Shown: positions 8,579-17,587 of the stretch, in pieces
How positions within the stretch are numbered: position 1 is the stretch's first letter
Layout of the letters: each line of letters begins with the position of its first letter
Assembly: GCA_002070905.1 (NCBI GenBank)
Contig: MWEF01000011.1
Location: 1 to 35,042 of the forward strand
Direction: 5' to 3'
From: Tenericutes bacterium ADurb.Bin087
Lineage (GTDB): Bacteria; Bacillota_I; Bacilli_A; RFN20; CAG-826
Length of the DNA stretch: 35,042 bases
Position numbers and translations under genes: made by a program
Notes under the pieces: model-generated
What the model was told of the DNA's origin: nothing
Database searches by the model: none
The model's input: the letters and a program-made list of their open reading frames with translations, nothing else

Positions 8579-9226
8579 TTACACCGTGCCCCGGAGTCGT
8601 TTAATATCCGCAGCTCGTTTTAATCCGCGTAAACCATTATCCGTCGCTTTTAAGACGTTAAGCGCTGTCCGTGAACCGTAGACCTTAGAATAGACATTGC
8701 GGACACCCGCAAGTTCTAAGATTGCCCGCACTGGTCCACCAGCGATAACTCCAGTACCTTCTGGTGCTGGTTTTAAGAATACGGTACAGGCTCCAAATTT
8801 TCCAACGATTTCGTGCGCAATAGTGTCACCTTTAACAAGTTCAACCGTAAAGGTATTCTTTTTGGCCACTTCGATTGCTTTGCGAATCGCATCTGGGACT
8901 TCAGCGGCTTTGGCGTTCCCGTAGCCATATTTTCCTTTGCCGTAGCCAATTACGACTAAGGCTGTAAAGCGTAAGCGTCGGCCACCTTTTGTTGTTTTAC
9001 TAACACGATTAATGGCGACAACGCGTTCTTCAAATTCTTTGGGACGACGGGCTGGTGCGCCTTTGCGTCCGCGGCGCGGACCACCTTCACGGCGGTTACC
9101 ACCACGAGCACCCCGACGCTGAGCATCACCCTGCGGAGTTTGGTCGGTATCTTTTTCAAGCGTTTCCACTTCTTCAGTTTCAACTTCTTCAGTATCTTCT
9201 ACTAAATTATTCTTTTCTTTATCCAT
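8579..9226 (-). CDS. rpsE: 30S ribosomal protein S5 with acidic/RG-rich N-terminal extension
   Basis: S5 helps form the mRNA entry channel and influences decoding accuracy. The conserved part begins near residue 63 ([20 protein letters not shown]) and runs through [29 protein letters not shown] to [16 protein letters not shown]. At 215 aa it exceeds the usual 160-170. The extra N-terminus is an acidic half (about 1-34) followed by an Arg/Gly-rich half (about 35-62). No other ATG occurs before the core, and a proper Shine-Dalgarno (GAAGGAG) precedes this ATG, so the extension is probably translated. Its function is unknown. Confidence 0.96.
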   Translation of the reverse strand: MDKEKNNLVEDTEEVETEEVETLEKDTDQTPQGDAQRRGARGGNRREGGPRRGRKGAPARRPKEFEERVVAINRVSKTTKGGRRLRFTALVVIGYGKGKYGYGNAKAAEVPDAIRKAIEVAKKNTFTVELVKGDTIAHEIVGKFGACTVFLKPAPEGTGVIAGGPVRAILELAGVRNVYSKVYGSRTALNVLKATDNGLRGLKRAADIKRLRGTV

Positions 9227-9239
9227 AACTTTACTCCTT

Positions 9240-9596
9240 CTAGAACTCTAACCCGGCCGCACGGGCGGCATCGGCTAAAGCTTTAATGCGACCATGGTAT
9301 AAATACCCACCGCGATCAAAGACAACTTTGGTAATGCCTAATTTTTTCGCCACATTAGCAATTTCTGCACCAACTTTTGTGGCAGATTCAACGTTATCAC
9401 CATGGACTAATTTCATTTGTAATGAACTAGCGCTGCCTAAAGTAACACCTTTTGTATCATCAATTAATTGCACGGCAATATGTTTATTCGAACGGAAGAC
9501 GACAAGCCGTGGGACATCATGCGTACCACTGATTTTACGGCGAATACGGGCATGACGCCGTTTTCTAATTTCATTACGTTTAATTTGTTTAACCAT
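9240..9596 (-). CDS. rplR: 50S ribosomal protein L18
   Basis: 5S rRNA-binding protein of the central protuberance, acting with L5. The 118 aa show the basic N-terminus ([36 protein letters not shown]) and the C-terminal [28 protein letters not shown], both diagnostic. It lies 10 bp after the rplF stop and 13 bp before rpsE, and uses a GGTGA-type Shine-Dalgarno. Normal length. Confidence 0.97.
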   Translation of the reverse strand: MVKQIKRNEIRKRRHARIRRKISGTHDVPRLVVFRSNKHIAVQLIDDTKGVTLGSASSLQMKLVHGDNVESATKVGAEIANVAKKLGITKVVFDRGGYLYHGRIKALADAARAAGLEF

Positions 9597-9606
9597 AACT
9601 TTTCAC

Positions 9607-10155
9607 CTATTTCTTGGCGCCTGCGCGCTTTCCTTCCTTACGAATAATAACTTCGTCGCTATATTTAATTCCTTTACCTTTATAAGGTTCTGGACGACGG
9701 ACACCGCGAATAAGCGCTGCCGTTTGGCCAACAGCTTGCTTATTATAGCCAGTAACAACAACGTTATTAGGGTTTTCCACAGTAATTTTAGCCCCTGCTT
9801 CAGGAGCAATCACGGTTGGATGGCTATAGCCAACTTCTAATTTAACATTGTGACCATCTTGAATGGCACGATAGCCAATCCCGACAATTTGTAAGCGAAT
9901 GGTAAACCCATCATGGACACCAACGATCGCGTTGTTAAGCAGGGCGCGGGTTGTCCCATGGCTTTGTTTTGTTTGTTTTAATTCATTATCCCGTTTGATG
10001 TGAATTTCACCAACGTGACTTTGATCAAGAGTGATGTGCCGTGGTAAGGTAACATGATTTGTCCCTTTTGGCCCTTTAACGGTGATTAAATCACCTTCAA
10101 GTTTCACTTCAACTCCCGCTGGTACTTTAATTACTTTTAAACCAATTCTCGACAT
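9607..10155 (-). CDS. rplF: 50S ribosomal protein L6
   Basis: Large-subunit protein near the GTPase-associated region and the sarcin-ricin loop. The start is taken at 10155 (MSRIGLKVIKVPAGVEV), which has a strong GGGAGG a few bases upstream, giving 182 aa. The frame is open to 10194, but the 13 extra codons would sit inside the end of rpsH. Diagnostic segments are the two-fold repeated domain and the C-terminal GYNKQAVGQTAALIRGVRRPEPYKGKGIKYSDEVIIRKEGK. It follows rpsH by 10 bp. Confidence 0.96.
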   Translation of the reverse strand: MSRIGLKVIKVPAGVEVKLEGDLITVKGPKGTNHVTLPRHITLDQSHVGEIHIKRDNELKQTKQSHGTTRALLNNAIVGVHDGFTIRLQIVGIGYRAIQDGHNVKLEVGYSHPTVIAPEAGAKITVENPNNVVVTGYNKQAVGQTAALIRGVRRPEPYKGKGIKYSDEVIIRKEGKRAGAKK

Positions 10156-10165
10156 AATTACCTCC

Positions 10166-10561
10166 CTACCACACGTAGGCGACGACTTCGCCACCGACGC
10201 CTAAGGCGCGCGCTTTCTTATCAGTCATAACCCCTTGTGAAGTGGAAATAATCGCGATGCCTAAACCACGTAAAACGCGTGGTAATTTATCGCTTGTTGT
10301 CGTTACTCTTAGTCCAGGTTTAGAAATCCGTTTTAAACCAGAAATGACTTTTTCGCCATTTGGTCCATATTTAAGCACTAACGTTAAAACTTTTTTGACT
10401 TCGCCACTGATGACGTAGTCCGTAATATAGCCTTCTTCTTTTAAGATACGGGCAATATTAACTTTATTTTTGCTGCTCGGCATCGCAACTGCTTCGTGAC
10501 TTAAAGCATTAGCGTTCCGAATGCGGGTTAGCATATCTGCAATTGGATCTGTCATACTCAT
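10166..10561 (-). CDS. rpsH: 30S ribosomal protein S8
   Basis: Primary 16S rRNA-binding protein of the central domain and, in E. coli, the translational repressor of the spc operon (established there; not shown here). The 131 aa begin [17 protein letters not shown] (after an initial Met-Ser) and end in [37 protein letters not shown], with the STSxGxMT RNA-binding loop intact. It lies between rpsN and rplF. Confidence 0.97.
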   Translation of the reverse strand: MSMTDPIADMLTRIRNANALSHEAVAMPSSKNKVNIARILKEEGYITDYVISGEVKKVLTLVLKYGPNGEKVISGLKRISKPGLRVTTTSDKLPRVLRGLGIAIISTSQGVMTDKKARALGVGGEVVAYVW

Positions 10562-10576
10562 ACTAGTTGCTCCTCC

Positions 10577-10762
10577 TTACCAGCTGGCCTTCTTCATGCC
10601 AGGAATTTCGCCGTTATATGCGAGTTCACGTAAACAAATGCGGCACACACCGAATTTGCGATAAACGCTATGAGGTCTTCCACAACGTGAACAACGACTA
10701 TAGGCGCGTACTTTAAATTTAGGTGTGCGTAATTGCGCTACTCTTTTACTTGTTTTTGCCAT
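10577..10762 (-). CDS. rpsN: 30S ribosomal protein S14, type Z (zinc)
   Basis: The 61-aa short form of S14 found in Gram-positives and Mollicutes. Zinc ligands C24, C27, C40 and C43 form two CxxC pairs in [20 protein letters not shown]. The C-terminal [16 protein letters not shown] is diagnostic. It sits between rplE and rpsH. With the C+ L36, this genome has at least two zinc-dependent ribosomal proteins here. Confidence 0.97.
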   Translation of the reverse strand: MAKTSKRVAQLRTPKFKVRAYSRCSRCGRPHSVYRKFGVCRICLRELAYNGEIPGMKKASW

Positions 10763-10776
10763 AATCTCTCCCTCCT

Positions 10777-11640
10777 CTAGCGTCTAAACGGCATACCGAG
10801 TAATTTTAATAATTCATATGCTTCGGCATCCGTTTTCGCGGTTGTGACAATTACAATGTCCATCCCGCGCACTTTATTTACTAAGTCAAAGTCAATTTCA
10901 GCGAAGATTAATTGTTCGCGGACCCCGAGTGTATAGTTCCCGTGACCATCGAAGCTATCTTTACTGACTCCGCGGAAGTCACGCACCCGTGGGAGCGCGA
11001 TACTAATTAACTTCTCGAAGAAGTCATACATTCTTTCACCGCGTAAGTCGACTTTACAACCAATTGCTGTTCCCGCGCGAAGTTTGAAGCTTGCTTCACT
11101 TTTCTTCGCAATCGTTACCACTGGTTTTTGACCGGCAATGACGGTTAATTCCCGCACTGCGTCTTCTAGTAATTTAGCGTTCTGTGTCGCGTCACCCACT
11201 CCCATATTAATGACAATCTTGCTTAATTTTGGGACTTGCATCACGCTTGTGTAGTTAAACTTTTCCATTAAGGCTTTAACGACAACATCTTCATATTGCC
11301 GCACGACACGATTCGTGCTCTTTTTTACTTCGTGCACATAACGTTCAACTTTATGTTCTTTTGCCACCTTTTTAACAGGGGCTTTTTCGTCTTTTTTAAC
11401 GTCCGCTTTTACTTCCTTTTTAACTTCTTCCTTTTTAGGTTCAGCTTTAGGCGCGGCTTGCTTTTCTTCAACTTTAGCGGCTTGTTTTGGTGCCGCTTTT
11501 GTTTCTTTTTTGACTTCAACTTTCTTATCTTCGGCTTTTTTCGTTGTCGTCTTTGTTACTGCTTCGGCTTTTGCTTTCGGAGCTGCTTTTTCGGGAGCGT
11601 CTTTTTTAGCAACCGTTTTCTTTGCTTTATCTTCGGCCAT
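10777..11640 (-). CDS. rplE: 50S ribosomal protein L5 with a ~108-residue low-complexity N-terminal extension
   Basis: L5 binds 5S rRNA and forms the bridge to S13 and P-site tRNA. The conserved domain starts near residue 109 and includes [58 protein letters not shown] and [19 protein letters not shown]. Total length is 287 aa against ~180 usual. The first 100 residues hold, by hand count, 32 Lys, 20 Ala, 15 Glu and 5 Asp and no Phe, Trp or Tyr: an intrinsically disordered, histone-H1-like composition. GGAGG lies 6 bases before the ATG and no other Met codon occurs before residue 124, so the tail is part of the gene. It lies 10 bp after rplX. Its function is unknown. Confidence 0.95.
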   Translation of the reverse strand: MAEDKAKKTVAKKDAPEKAAPKAKAEAVTKTTTKKAEDKKVEVKKETKAAPKQAAKVEEKQAAPKAEPKKEEVKKEVKADVKKDEKAPVKKVAKEHKVERYVHEVKKSTNRVVRQYEDVVVKALMEKFNYTSVMQVPKLSKIVINMGVGDATQNAKLLEDAVRELTVIAGQKPVVTIAKKSEASFKLRAGTAIGCKVDLRGERMYDFFEKLISIALPRVRDFRGVSKDSFDGHGNYTLGVREQLIFAEIDFDLVNKVRGMDIVIVTTAKTDAEAYELLKLLGMPFRR

Positions 11641-11650
11641 ACTGCACCTC

Positions 11651-11959
11651 CTATTTAATTACTTCGCCCGACTTTTTAGCGTAGCGAACTTTTTTGCCTT
11701 TCACTTCTTTCATCCCAACACGCGTTGGTTTTTTTGTTTTAGGATCGATTAAGGCCACGTTACTGACATGAATCGGTGCGTAGACTTCTAAGATTGATCC
11801 TTCTGGGTTTTGTTGGGTTGGTTTTTTATGTTTCTTACGAATGTTAACCCCTTCAACAACAACTTTTTCTAATTTCGGATACGCCCGTTGGACAATTCCG
11901 GTTTTACCTTTGTCTTCGCCAGTGATGACGATGACTTTATCACCTTTTTTAATTAACAT
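11651..11959 (-). CDS. rplX: 50S ribosomal protein L24
   Basis: Assembly-initiating large-subunit protein near the peptide exit. The 102 aa start [23 protein letters not shown], the KOW motif, and continue with [39 protein letters not shown] as expected. It lies between rplN and rplE. No anomaly. Confidence 0.97.
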   Translation of the reverse strand: MLIKKGDKVIVITGEDKGKTGIVQRAYPKLEKVVVEGVNIRKKHKKPTQQNPEGSILEVYAPIHVSNVALIDPKTKKPTRVGMKEVKGKKVRYAKKSGEVIK

Positions 11960-11971
11960 ACTGGGCCCTCC

Positions 11972-12346
11972 TTATAATACTTCAGGAGCAAGGCTGACAA
12001 TTTTCATCGCGCCTTCTCCCTTTTCCCGTAATTCACGAGCCACGGGGCCGAATACCCGTGTCCCGATCATATTGCCGTCGTTATTAATAATAACCACAGC
12101 GTTATCATCAAAATTAATTTTGGATCCATCTGGCCGTAACACACCTTTTTTCGTGCGCACGACAATCGCCTTTACCATATCACCCTTTTTCACTTTGGAA
12201 TTAGGGACAGCTTGTCTGACACTGATGAGGACAATGTCCCCGATGTTACTGTGGCGACGGACACTACCACCATAGAGTCTAATAACTTTTCCGATTCGGG
12301 CACCGGAGTTATCAGCGATGTTTACTTTAGTTTCAACGTGAATCAT
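11972..12346 (-). CDS. rplN: 50S ribosomal protein L14
   Basis: Large-subunit protein at the 30S interface (bridge B8 region). From the ATG at 12346 it is 124 aa: [20 protein letters not shown], then the [31 protein letters not shown] core and [16 protein letters not shown] near the end. A GTG three bases upstream also opens the frame, but the AGGAGG is 6 bases from the ATG and only 3 from the GTG, so the ATG is preferred. The start overlaps the end of rpsQ by 14 bp because rpsQ has an extended C-terminus. Confidence 0.96.
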   Translation of the reverse strand: MIHVETKVNIADNSGARIGKVIRLYGGSVRRHSNIGDIVLISVRQAVPNSKVKKGDMVKAIVVRTKKGVLRPDGSKINFDDNAVVIINNDGNMIGTRVFGPVARELREKGEGAMKIVSLAPEVL

Positions 12347-12671
12347 CACTTGCCTCCTTTATCTCTTCGAGAAGTTCGCCTTCTTCGTCAACGATGTCTT
12401 CAAGTTGCATTTCGGCAAGTTGTAACACTTTAACGAGCCGCCATCTTTTGAGGGCGCTAAGGGGACGTGTCGCTGTAATGCGGACAAAGTCACCTTCTTT
12501 GGCAACGTTTTCTTCATCATGAGCGTAGTATTTTTTCCGATATTTGACGCGCTTGCCATAAATCTTATGCCGTTTGTATGTTTCGACTAACACGGTAATT
12601 GTTTTGTCGTTTTTGTCACTGATGACAATGCCATCAAACGTAGCGCGTGCTTTTCTTACTGTTTGTTCCAT
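12333..12671 (-). CDS. rpsQ: 30S ribosomal protein S17 with acidic C-terminal extension
   Basis: Primary 16S rRNA-binding OB-fold protein. The core (about 1-84) has [43 protein letters not shown] and [19 protein letters not shown]17 normally ends there at ~85 aa; this one continues to 112 aa with an acidic tail ([22 protein letters not shown]) ending in TGA inside the rplN start. The Shine-Dalgarno of rplN lies within this tail's coding sequence. The tail gives an otherwise basic protein an acidic end; its role is unknown. Confidence 0.95.
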   Translation of the reverse strand: MEQTVRKARATFDGIVISDKNDKTITVLVETYKRHKIYGKRVKYRKKYYAHDEENVAKEGDFVRITATRPLSALKRWRLVKVLQLAEMQLEDIVDEEGELLEEIKEASDDSR

Positions 12672-12685
12672 ATGATCACTGCTCC

Positions 12686-12883
12686 TTAATTAATCCCGAG
12701 TTCGCGTTCGCGTAATATAGTATATACACGCGCGATATCTTTCCGGACGCGAGTAATTTCTTTGCCGTGTTCTAATTGACCAACGGCTTGCTTGCGACGG
12801 AGGTGAAATAATTCTTCGATTAAAAGATATTGTTTTTCTTTTAATTCGGTTGTACTTAACGCACGAATGTCTTTAATCTTCAT
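12686..12883 (-). CDS. rpmC: 50S ribosomal protein L29
   Basis: Small helical hairpin protein at the exit tunnel next to L23. From the second of two adjacent ATGs it is 65 aa: [20 protein letters not shown], then [44 protein letters not shown] lies 7 bases before this ATG and only 4 before the first one (12886), so the second is preferred. The first ATG overlaps the rplP stop (TAATG). It sits between rplP and rpsQ. Confidence 0.95.
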   Translation of the reverse strand: MKIKDIRALSTTELKEKQYLLIEELFHLRRKQAVGQLEHGKEITRVRKDIARVYTILRERELGIN

Positions 12884-12885
12884 CA

Positions 12886-13308
12886 TTAATCCTCCTTATT
12901 TTCCGCTTTTGACACAACGCGTGTCTTGATTGGTAATTTGTACGCTGCAAGGCGTAATGCTTCGCGTGCGACTTCTTCTTTAACACCACCGATTTCGAAT
13001 AGAATGCGGTTTTTCTTGACGACAGCGACCCATGAGTCGGGCGCCCCTTTACCGGAACCCATCCGCACTTCAAGTGGTTTTTTCGTTTTCGCTAAGTGTG
13101 GGAAGATCCGAATCCAAATCTTACCAACACGACGCGTATAACTCGCGAGCACAATCCGTGCACTTTCGATTTGGCGGTTTGTAATGTAGGCACCTTCTAA
13201 TGCTTGCAGTCCAAATTCACCAAATTCGATATTAGCGCCACCTTTTGTTAAGCCTTCGTAACTTAAGCGTTGCGGGCGACGGTATTTAGTACGTTTTGGT
13301 TGTAACAT
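12886..13308 (-). CDS. rplP: 50S ribosomal protein L16
   Basis: Large-subunit protein that contacts A- and P-site tRNA elbows. The 140 aa begin [20 protein letters not shown] and contain [64 protein letters not shown] and [17 protein letters not shown], all diagnostic. The rpmC Shine-Dalgarno is embedded in its last codons. It lies 2 bp after rpsC. Confidence 0.97.
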   Translation of the reverse strand: MLQPKRTKYRRPQRLSYEGLTKGGANIEFGEFGLQALEGAYITNRQIESARIVLASYTRRVGKIWIRIFPHLAKTKKPLEVRMGSGKGAPDSWVAVVKKNRILFEIGGVKEEVAREALRLAAYKLPIKTRVVSKAENKED

Positions 13309-13310
13309 AG

Positions 13311-13976
13311 TTATTCTCCTCTCCCTTTACTTAAGTCATATTCACCGCGACAAATCCACACTTTAACGCCAAGACGGCCGTAAGTTGTGTGCGCTTCGGC
13401 GAGTGCATAATCAATGTCGCTGCGTAAGGTATGAAGCGGAATGATTCCGTCTTTATAACCTTCGCTACGGGCGATTTCGGCCCCGTTTAAGCGGCCACTG
13501 ACTAATGTTTTAATCCCTTTAGCGCCAGCGCGGCGGACACGTTGAATTGTTCTTTTTTGCACAATGCGGAATGAACCGCGGGCTTCAAGTTGACGCGCGA
13601 TGTCTTGCGCCACTAAACTGGCATTTAAGTCTGGCATTTTAATATCAACGACGTTAATTTTAACTTCGCCTGATTTGACGACTTGGGCTAATTTAGCGGT
13701 TAATTCTTTGACGCGTTCGCCTTGTTGACCAATGACGACACCAACCCGCGCAACGTGGACACTGACGATGACACTATAGCCACTTTCGAATGTGTTCACG
13801 CGATCAATTTCGATGTGTGAGAGTAATGCTTCTTTTAATTCTTTCGTTAAGAGTTCACGGATGTCCATGTCTTCTTTGAGGAAAGTAGCGAAGTCTTTGT
13901 TTTTGGCAAACCAGCGACTATTCCAGTTCCGGTAGATGCCATATCTCAGTCCATTTGGATTAACTTTTTGTCCCAT
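13311..13976 (-). CDS. rpsC: 30S ribosomal protein S3
   Basis: Small-subunit head protein at the mRNA entry tunnel, contributing helicase activity with S4 and S5. The 221 aa start [20 protein letters not shown], contain the KH-type domain ([24 protein letters not shown]) and the C-terminal domain ([44 protein letters not shown]). A strong AAGGAGG precedes the ATG. It lies between rplV and rplP. Normal length. Confidence 0.98.
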   Translation of the reverse strand: MGQKVNPNGLRYGIYRNWNSRWFAKNKDFATFLKEDMDIRELLTKELKEALLSHIEIDRVNTFESGYSVIVSVHVARVGVVIGQQGERVKELTAKLAQVVKSGEVKINVVDIKMPDLNASLVAQDIARQLEARGSFRIVQKRTIQRVRRAGAKGIKTLVSGRLNGAEIARSEGYKDGIIPLHTLRSDIDYALAEAHTTYGRLGVKVWICRGEYDLSKGRGE

Positions 13977-13989
13977 TACTTTTCCTCCT

Positions 13990-14400
13990 TTACACGCTTT
14001 CTTTTACTTTCACAACGATTGTGCTTGTCCGTTTGATAATCCCTGAGGCGCCACCTTTAGCGCGTGGGCGATATCGTTTTAATTTAATCGAATCATTAAT
14101 TTGTAATTCACTAATGTAGAGCCCTTCTTCTTTGAAGCCATGGTTATTAATGGCATTCGCCGCGGCACTTTCGATTGTTTTACGGAGTGGTACACTCGCG
14201 GCCTTATTAATGTTATGTAAGAGCGCGACTGCATCACTCACCTTTTTCCCGCGCACTAAGTCAGCGACAAGGCGCATTTTCCGCGGGGTGACACCAACGC
14301 TACGACTGATGGCGCGCGCTTCGGTCACGACCGGTTTTTCTTTTTTAACTTCTTTTGTTTCAACTTTTGCGGTTGTTTTTGGTTTTTTAACTCTTGCCAT
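13990..14400 (-). CDS. rplV: 50S ribosomal protein L22 with Lys-rich N-terminal tail
   Basis: Exit-tunnel protein whose loop lines the macrolide-binding constriction. The conserved part begins near residue 27 ([35 protein letters not shown]) and ends [16 protein letters not shown]; the tunnel loop region [13 protein letters not shown] is present. The total of 136 aa is ~25 longer than usual because of a Lys/Thr/Val/Glu-rich N-terminus ([19 protein letters not shown]). Its composition resembles the much longer tail on L5. It lies between rpsS and rpsC. Confidence 0.96.
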   Translation of the reverse strand: MARVKKPKTTAKVETKEVKKEKPVVTEARAISRSVGVTPRKMRLVADLVRGKKVSDAVALLHNINKAASVPLRKTIESAAANAINNHGFKEEGLYISELQINDSIKLKRYRPRAKGGASGIIKRTSTIVVKVKESV

Positions 14401-14407
14401 AATTCAC

Positions 14408-14713
14408 CTACCGTTTCTTTGTCGTTGAGGCCGCGGCCGCTTTATCTTCAGCGGTATGGCCTGTATGACCTTTATAACTTCTTGTGGGGGCGAATTCGCC
14501 GAGTTTATGACCGACCATATCTTCCGTCACATACACTGTAATGTGTTCACGTCCGTTATACACTGCGAATGTATGACCGACGAAGGATGGGAAGATGGTT
14601 GATCGGCGTGACCATGTTTTAACAATTTGTTTTTTGTTCGCTTTATTTAATGCGTCCACTTTCTTTAACAGTGAATCATCAGCGAACGAACCTTTTCTTA
14701 AACTTCTAGCCAT
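14408..14713 (-). CDS. rpsS: 30S ribosomal protein S19
   Basis: Head protein of the small subunit paired with S13. The 101 aa begin [20 protein letters not shown] and include [54 protein letters not shown], the family signature. The C-terminal ~10 residues are a basic/Ala-rich tail, slightly beyond the usual end. It lies between rplB and rplV. Confidence 0.97.
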   Translation of the reverse strand: MARSLRKGSFADDSLLKKVDALNKANKKQIVKTWSRRSTIFPSFVGHTFAVYNGREHITVYVTEDMVGHKLGEFAPTRSYKGHTGHTAEDKAAAASTTKKR

Positions 14714-14726
14714 GTTTCCTCACTCC

Positions 14727-15560
14727 TTATTTTTGTTTGCGACGTCTGATAATTAATTGCGTCGATTTCTTGTTTTGTTTACGCGTTTTGACCCCTAAGG
14801 CACGTTTGCCCCATGGTGTTCTTGGTGCGTCTTTACCAATTGGTGATTTACCTTCACCACCGCCGTGTGGGTGATCAACTGGGTTCATCACTGAGCCACG
14901 GACTGTTGGGCGAATGCCTTTCCAGCGGCTCTTACCAGCTTTTCCTAAGTTGATTAAGTTGTAGTCTTCATTACCAACTTGGCCGATGGTTGCGCGACAT
15001 GCTTGTAAGACTTTACGCACTTCACCGCTTTGGAGCCGGATGATAGCATATTTTCCTTCGCGTCCTAAGATTTGCACGCTTGTGCCTGCGGCTCTTGCAA
15101 GTTGACCGCCTTTGCCTGGGGTAAGTTCGACGTTATGCACAACACTACCTTCAGGAATAGCGGCAAGTGGCATAGCGTTACCGACTTTGATGTCGACTGC
15201 TTCACCCGAGACGATGCGATCACCGACCGCAAGTCCTTGAGGGTGTAAGATGTAACGCTTTTCACCATCGACATAATTAATAAGGGCGATGTTAGCGTTA
15301 CGATTTGGATCGTACTCAATAGCAGCAACAATGCCTTCGACGCCATCTTTTTCGCGCCGGAAGTCAACGAGACGATAGCGACGTTTGTGACCACCGCCAA
15401 TATGACGTGTGGTAATTTTTCCCATGTTATTACGACCACCAGTGCGTTTAAGTTCGACGGTTAAGCTTTTTTCTGGTTTCTTTTTCGTAATTTGTTCGAA
15501 TGTAAGATTCGTCATGTTCCGACGTGAGGGAGTTGTCGGTTTATATTTTCTAATTGCCAT
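14727..15560 (-). CDS. rplB: 50S ribosomal protein L2
   Basis: Large-subunit protein essential for subunit association and peptidyl-transferase assembly. The start is taken at 15560 ([19 protein letters not shown]), preceded by AAGGAG, giving 277 aa; the open frame extends 13 codons further, into the rplW-rplB gap. The functional His loop [21 protein letters not shown] and the [14 protein letters not shown] segment are present. It lies 19 bp after rplW. Confidence 0.97.
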   Translation of the reverse strand: MAIRKYKPTTPSRRNMTNLTFEQITKKKPEKSLTVELKRTGGRNNMGKITTRHIGGGHKRRYRLVDFRREKDGVEGIVAAIEYDPNRNANIALINYVDGEKRYILHPQGLAVGDRIVSGEAVDIKVGNAMPLAAIPEGSVVHNVELTPGKGGQLARAAGTSVQILGREGKYAIIRLQSGEVRKVLQACRATIGQVGNEDYNLINLGKAGKSRWKGIRPTVRGSVMNPVDHPHGGGEGKSPIGKDAPRTPWGKRALGVKTRKQNKKSTQLIIRRRKQK

Positions 15561-15579
15561 AATGTTTCTCCTTCCCGTC

Positions 15580-15924
15580 TTATTCTTTGAAGAGGTCAAT
15601 AGCTTGGCCTTCAGCGACAGTAATCACGGCTTTCTTTACGCCAGGGATTGTGCCAAAGTAGCGACCACCTCTCCGTGTTTTCTTTGCGTTTGTGTTGATG
15701 ATTTTAACATCAGTGACTGTCACACCAAACACCGCTTCAAAGGCATCTTTAACACTTTCTTTGTTTGCAGTTTTATGGACTTCCATTGTCACTTTGTTTT
15801 GGTCTTGCATGAGCGCCATTGACTTTTCAGTAATGACGGGTCTTAGCAAGAGGTTGTACTGTTCAATCGTGGCTTTTTTAACTTGCACGACTTGTTCGGC
15901 TTTTTTGCGTGGACGTTTACTCAT
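15580..15924 (-). CDS. rplW: 50S ribosomal protein L23 with basic N-terminal tail
   Basis: Exit-site protein that docks trigger factor and SRP. The core begins near residue 25 with [21 protein letters not shown] and contains [39 protein letters not shown]. At 114 aa it has an extra ~20-residue basic N-terminus ([20 protein letters not shown]) compared with the usual ~95 aa. Its ATG overlaps the rplD stop by a single base (15924). Confidence 0.95.
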   Translation of the reverse strand: MSKRPRKKAEQVVQVKKATIEQYNLLLRPVITEKSMALMQDQNKVTMEVHKTANKESVKDAFEAVFGVTVTDVKIINTNAKKTRRGGRYFGTIPGVKKAVITVAEGQAIDLFKE

Positions 15925-16568
15925 TATTCAAGTCCTCCTACATACGCAACTAAGGTTGCTTTTTCAACGACAATTTGGTCAGCGTTTAATAAGTCATAAA
16001 CGGCGACATTATCTTGACCAACGCTTTGCACGTTTGGTAAGTTGCGGGTAGCAAGTAATAAACTCTTATTGTCGTCATTAATTAATAAGACTTTGCCAGT
16101 AGCCCCGACATTTTTAAGTAATTCCGCAGCGGCTTTTGTTTTACCTTCAATTTCGATTGTGTCATCAATGACGATGAAGGCTTTTGCCGCGGCTTTGATA
16201 GAGAGCGCGCTCTTTAATGCGAGCGTGTGCGCTTTCTTATTCATTGATAATCGGTAATTTTGTTCTCCGGTTGGACCAAAAGTGACTCCACCGCCAACCC
16301 AGACAGGTGAACGCCGACTACCAGCGCGGGCACGACCCGTCCCTTTTTGCCGCCATGGTTTCTTACCACCACCGCGTACTTCTGCACGTGTTTTTGTTTT
16401 CGCAGTCGCTTGGCGACGGTTTGCTAAGTAAGTCACGACCGCTTGGTGGACGACATCAAGATGTGGCTCAATGGCGAAGATTTCACCAGCGAGCTTCATT
16501 GTGCCTACTTTTTCCCCTTTAGTGTTAACGACCGGATATGTAATAGTTTTCTTAACTTCTTTTGCCAT
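15924..16568 (-). CDS. rplD: 50S ribosomal protein L4
   Basis: Large-subunit protein with a tunnel-lining loop; in E. coli L4 also represses the S10 operon through its leader (established there). The 214 aa have the characteristic loop RAEVRGGGKKPWRQKGTGRARAGSRRSPVWVGGGVTFGP, then the globular domain with LALKSALSIKAA. GGAGG precedes the ATG. The S10 leader in this window is strongly structured, so L4 feedback is a reasonable but untested idea. Confidence 0.97.
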   Translation of the reverse strand: MAKEVKKTITYPVVNTKGEKVGTMKLAGEIFAIEPHLDVVHQAVVTYLANRRQATAKTKTRAEVRGGGKKPWRQKGTGRARAGSRRSPVWVGGGVTFGPTGEQNYRLSMNKKAHTLALKSALSIKAAAKAFIVIDDTIEIEGKTKAAAELLKNVGATGKVLLINDDNKSLLLATRNLPNVQSVGQDNVAVYDLLNADQIVVEKATLVAYVGGLE

Positions 16569-16585
16569 AACTATATCCTCCGTTC

Positions 16586-17263
16586 TTATTCTGTCGCGGT
16601 GCGATTAACTAAGTCTTTTACTTCGCGTTTGCGTAATTGTGTTTTAATCGCACTTCTAACTTTTACTACTCCGTATTTTGGGCCTGGAAGCGCACCTTTA
16701 ATTAAGAGTGCATTCTTTTCGGGTAAGACATCAACAACGAGTAAGTTTAAGACTGTTGTTTTTTGTGCCCCGTGATGTCCAGGCATTTTTGTTCCGGGAA
16801 TTACGCGTTGAATACGACCAACGCTAGCCATTGAGCCAACTCCGCGGTGATAACCAGAACCGTGGGCGGCGTTGCCAAGTTTGAAGCCATAGCGTTTAAT
16901 GACGCCCATGTAGCCTTTCCCTTTACTTGTTCCAGTTACATCGACGACGTCTCCTTTGTTGAAGATGTCGACTTTAATTTCGCTACCAACTGCGTAGCTA
17001 AGCATTTCTGCACCCTTTAATTCGTATAAACCGTATTTAGGGGTGACACCTGCTTTTTCGTATATGCCTTTTAATGGTTTATTTACCCGGCTCGGTTTTT
17101 TATCTTGATAGCCTACTTGGATGGCGGCATAGCCATCTTTTTCCACCGTTTTCACTTGAGTGACAACGTTTGGTAAGACTTCAACAACTGTAACGGGGTA
17201 GATACTGCCATCTTCGGCGAATACTTGGGTCATACCCATTTTGCGGCCAATAATTGCTTTCAT
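16586..17263 (-). CDS. rplC: 50S ribosomal protein L3
   Basis: Early-assembly large-subunit protein reaching towards the peptidyl-transferase centre. The 225 aa start MKAIIGRKMGMTQVFAEDG and contain the F/G-rich finger KGKGYMGVIKRYGFKLGNAAHGSGYHRGVGSMASVGRIQRVIPGTKMPGHHG. The length is slightly above ~209 owing to the C-terminus (VVKVRSAIKTQLRKREVKDLV). It lies 12 bp after rpsJ. Confidence 0.97.
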   Translation of the reverse strand: MKAIIGRKMGMTQVFAEDGSIYPVTVVEVLPNVVTQVKTVEKDGYAAIQVGYQDKKPSRVNKPLKGIYEKAGVTPKYGLYELKGAEMLSYAVGSEIKVDIFNKGDVVDVTGTSKGKGYMGVIKRYGFKLGNAAHGSGYHRGVGSMASVGRIQRVIPGTKMPGHHGAQKTTVLNLLVVDVLPEKNALLIKGALPGPKYGVVKVRSAIKTQLRKREVKDLVNRTATE

Positions 17264-17275
17264 GTTTCTACCTCC

Positions 17276-17587
17276 TTATAGTTTAATATCGATGTCGACA
17301 CCACTTGGGAGTTCAAACTTCCGTAAGAATTCCACTGTGCGTTTGTTTGGATCGACGATATCGATAAGCCGTTTGTGTGTTCTAATTTCGAATTGCTCAC
17401 GCGCATCTTTGTACTTGTGGACCGCTCGCAAGACCGTGTACACCTCACGTTGTGTCGGGAGCGGAATGGGGCCAACTACTTTAGCGCCACTTTCGACTGC
17501 TTGTTCGACGATCTTTGCCACTGCTTCATCAAGTAATGCGTGATCGTAACTTTGAAGCCGAACCCTAATCTTTTGTTTTCCTGCCAT
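17276..17587 (-). CDS. rpsJ: 30S ribosomal protein S10 (NusE)
   Basis: Head protein of the small subunit and, as NusE, partner of NusB/NusG in antitermination. The 103 aa read [20 protein letters not shown] onwards and include [45 protein letters not shown]. It is the first gene of the ribosomal super-operon, behind a consensus promoter and a ~123-nt structured leader. The AAGGAGG Shine-Dalgarno is about 10 bases from the ATG, a little further than in its neighbours. Confidence 0.98.
   Translation of the reverse strand: MAGKQKIRVRLQSYDHALLDEAVAKIVEQAVESGAKVVGPIPLPTQREVYTVLRAVHKYKDAREQFEIRTHKRLIDIVDPNKRTVEFLRKFELPSGVDIDIKL

Noticed and set aside
11296-11658. Plus-strand Phe/Arg-rich ORF opposite the L5 extension.
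   Set aside because: It is the antisense of a Lys/Glu-rich low-complexity coding stretch, has no ribosome binding site and shows no family match. The sense frame is continuous with L5.
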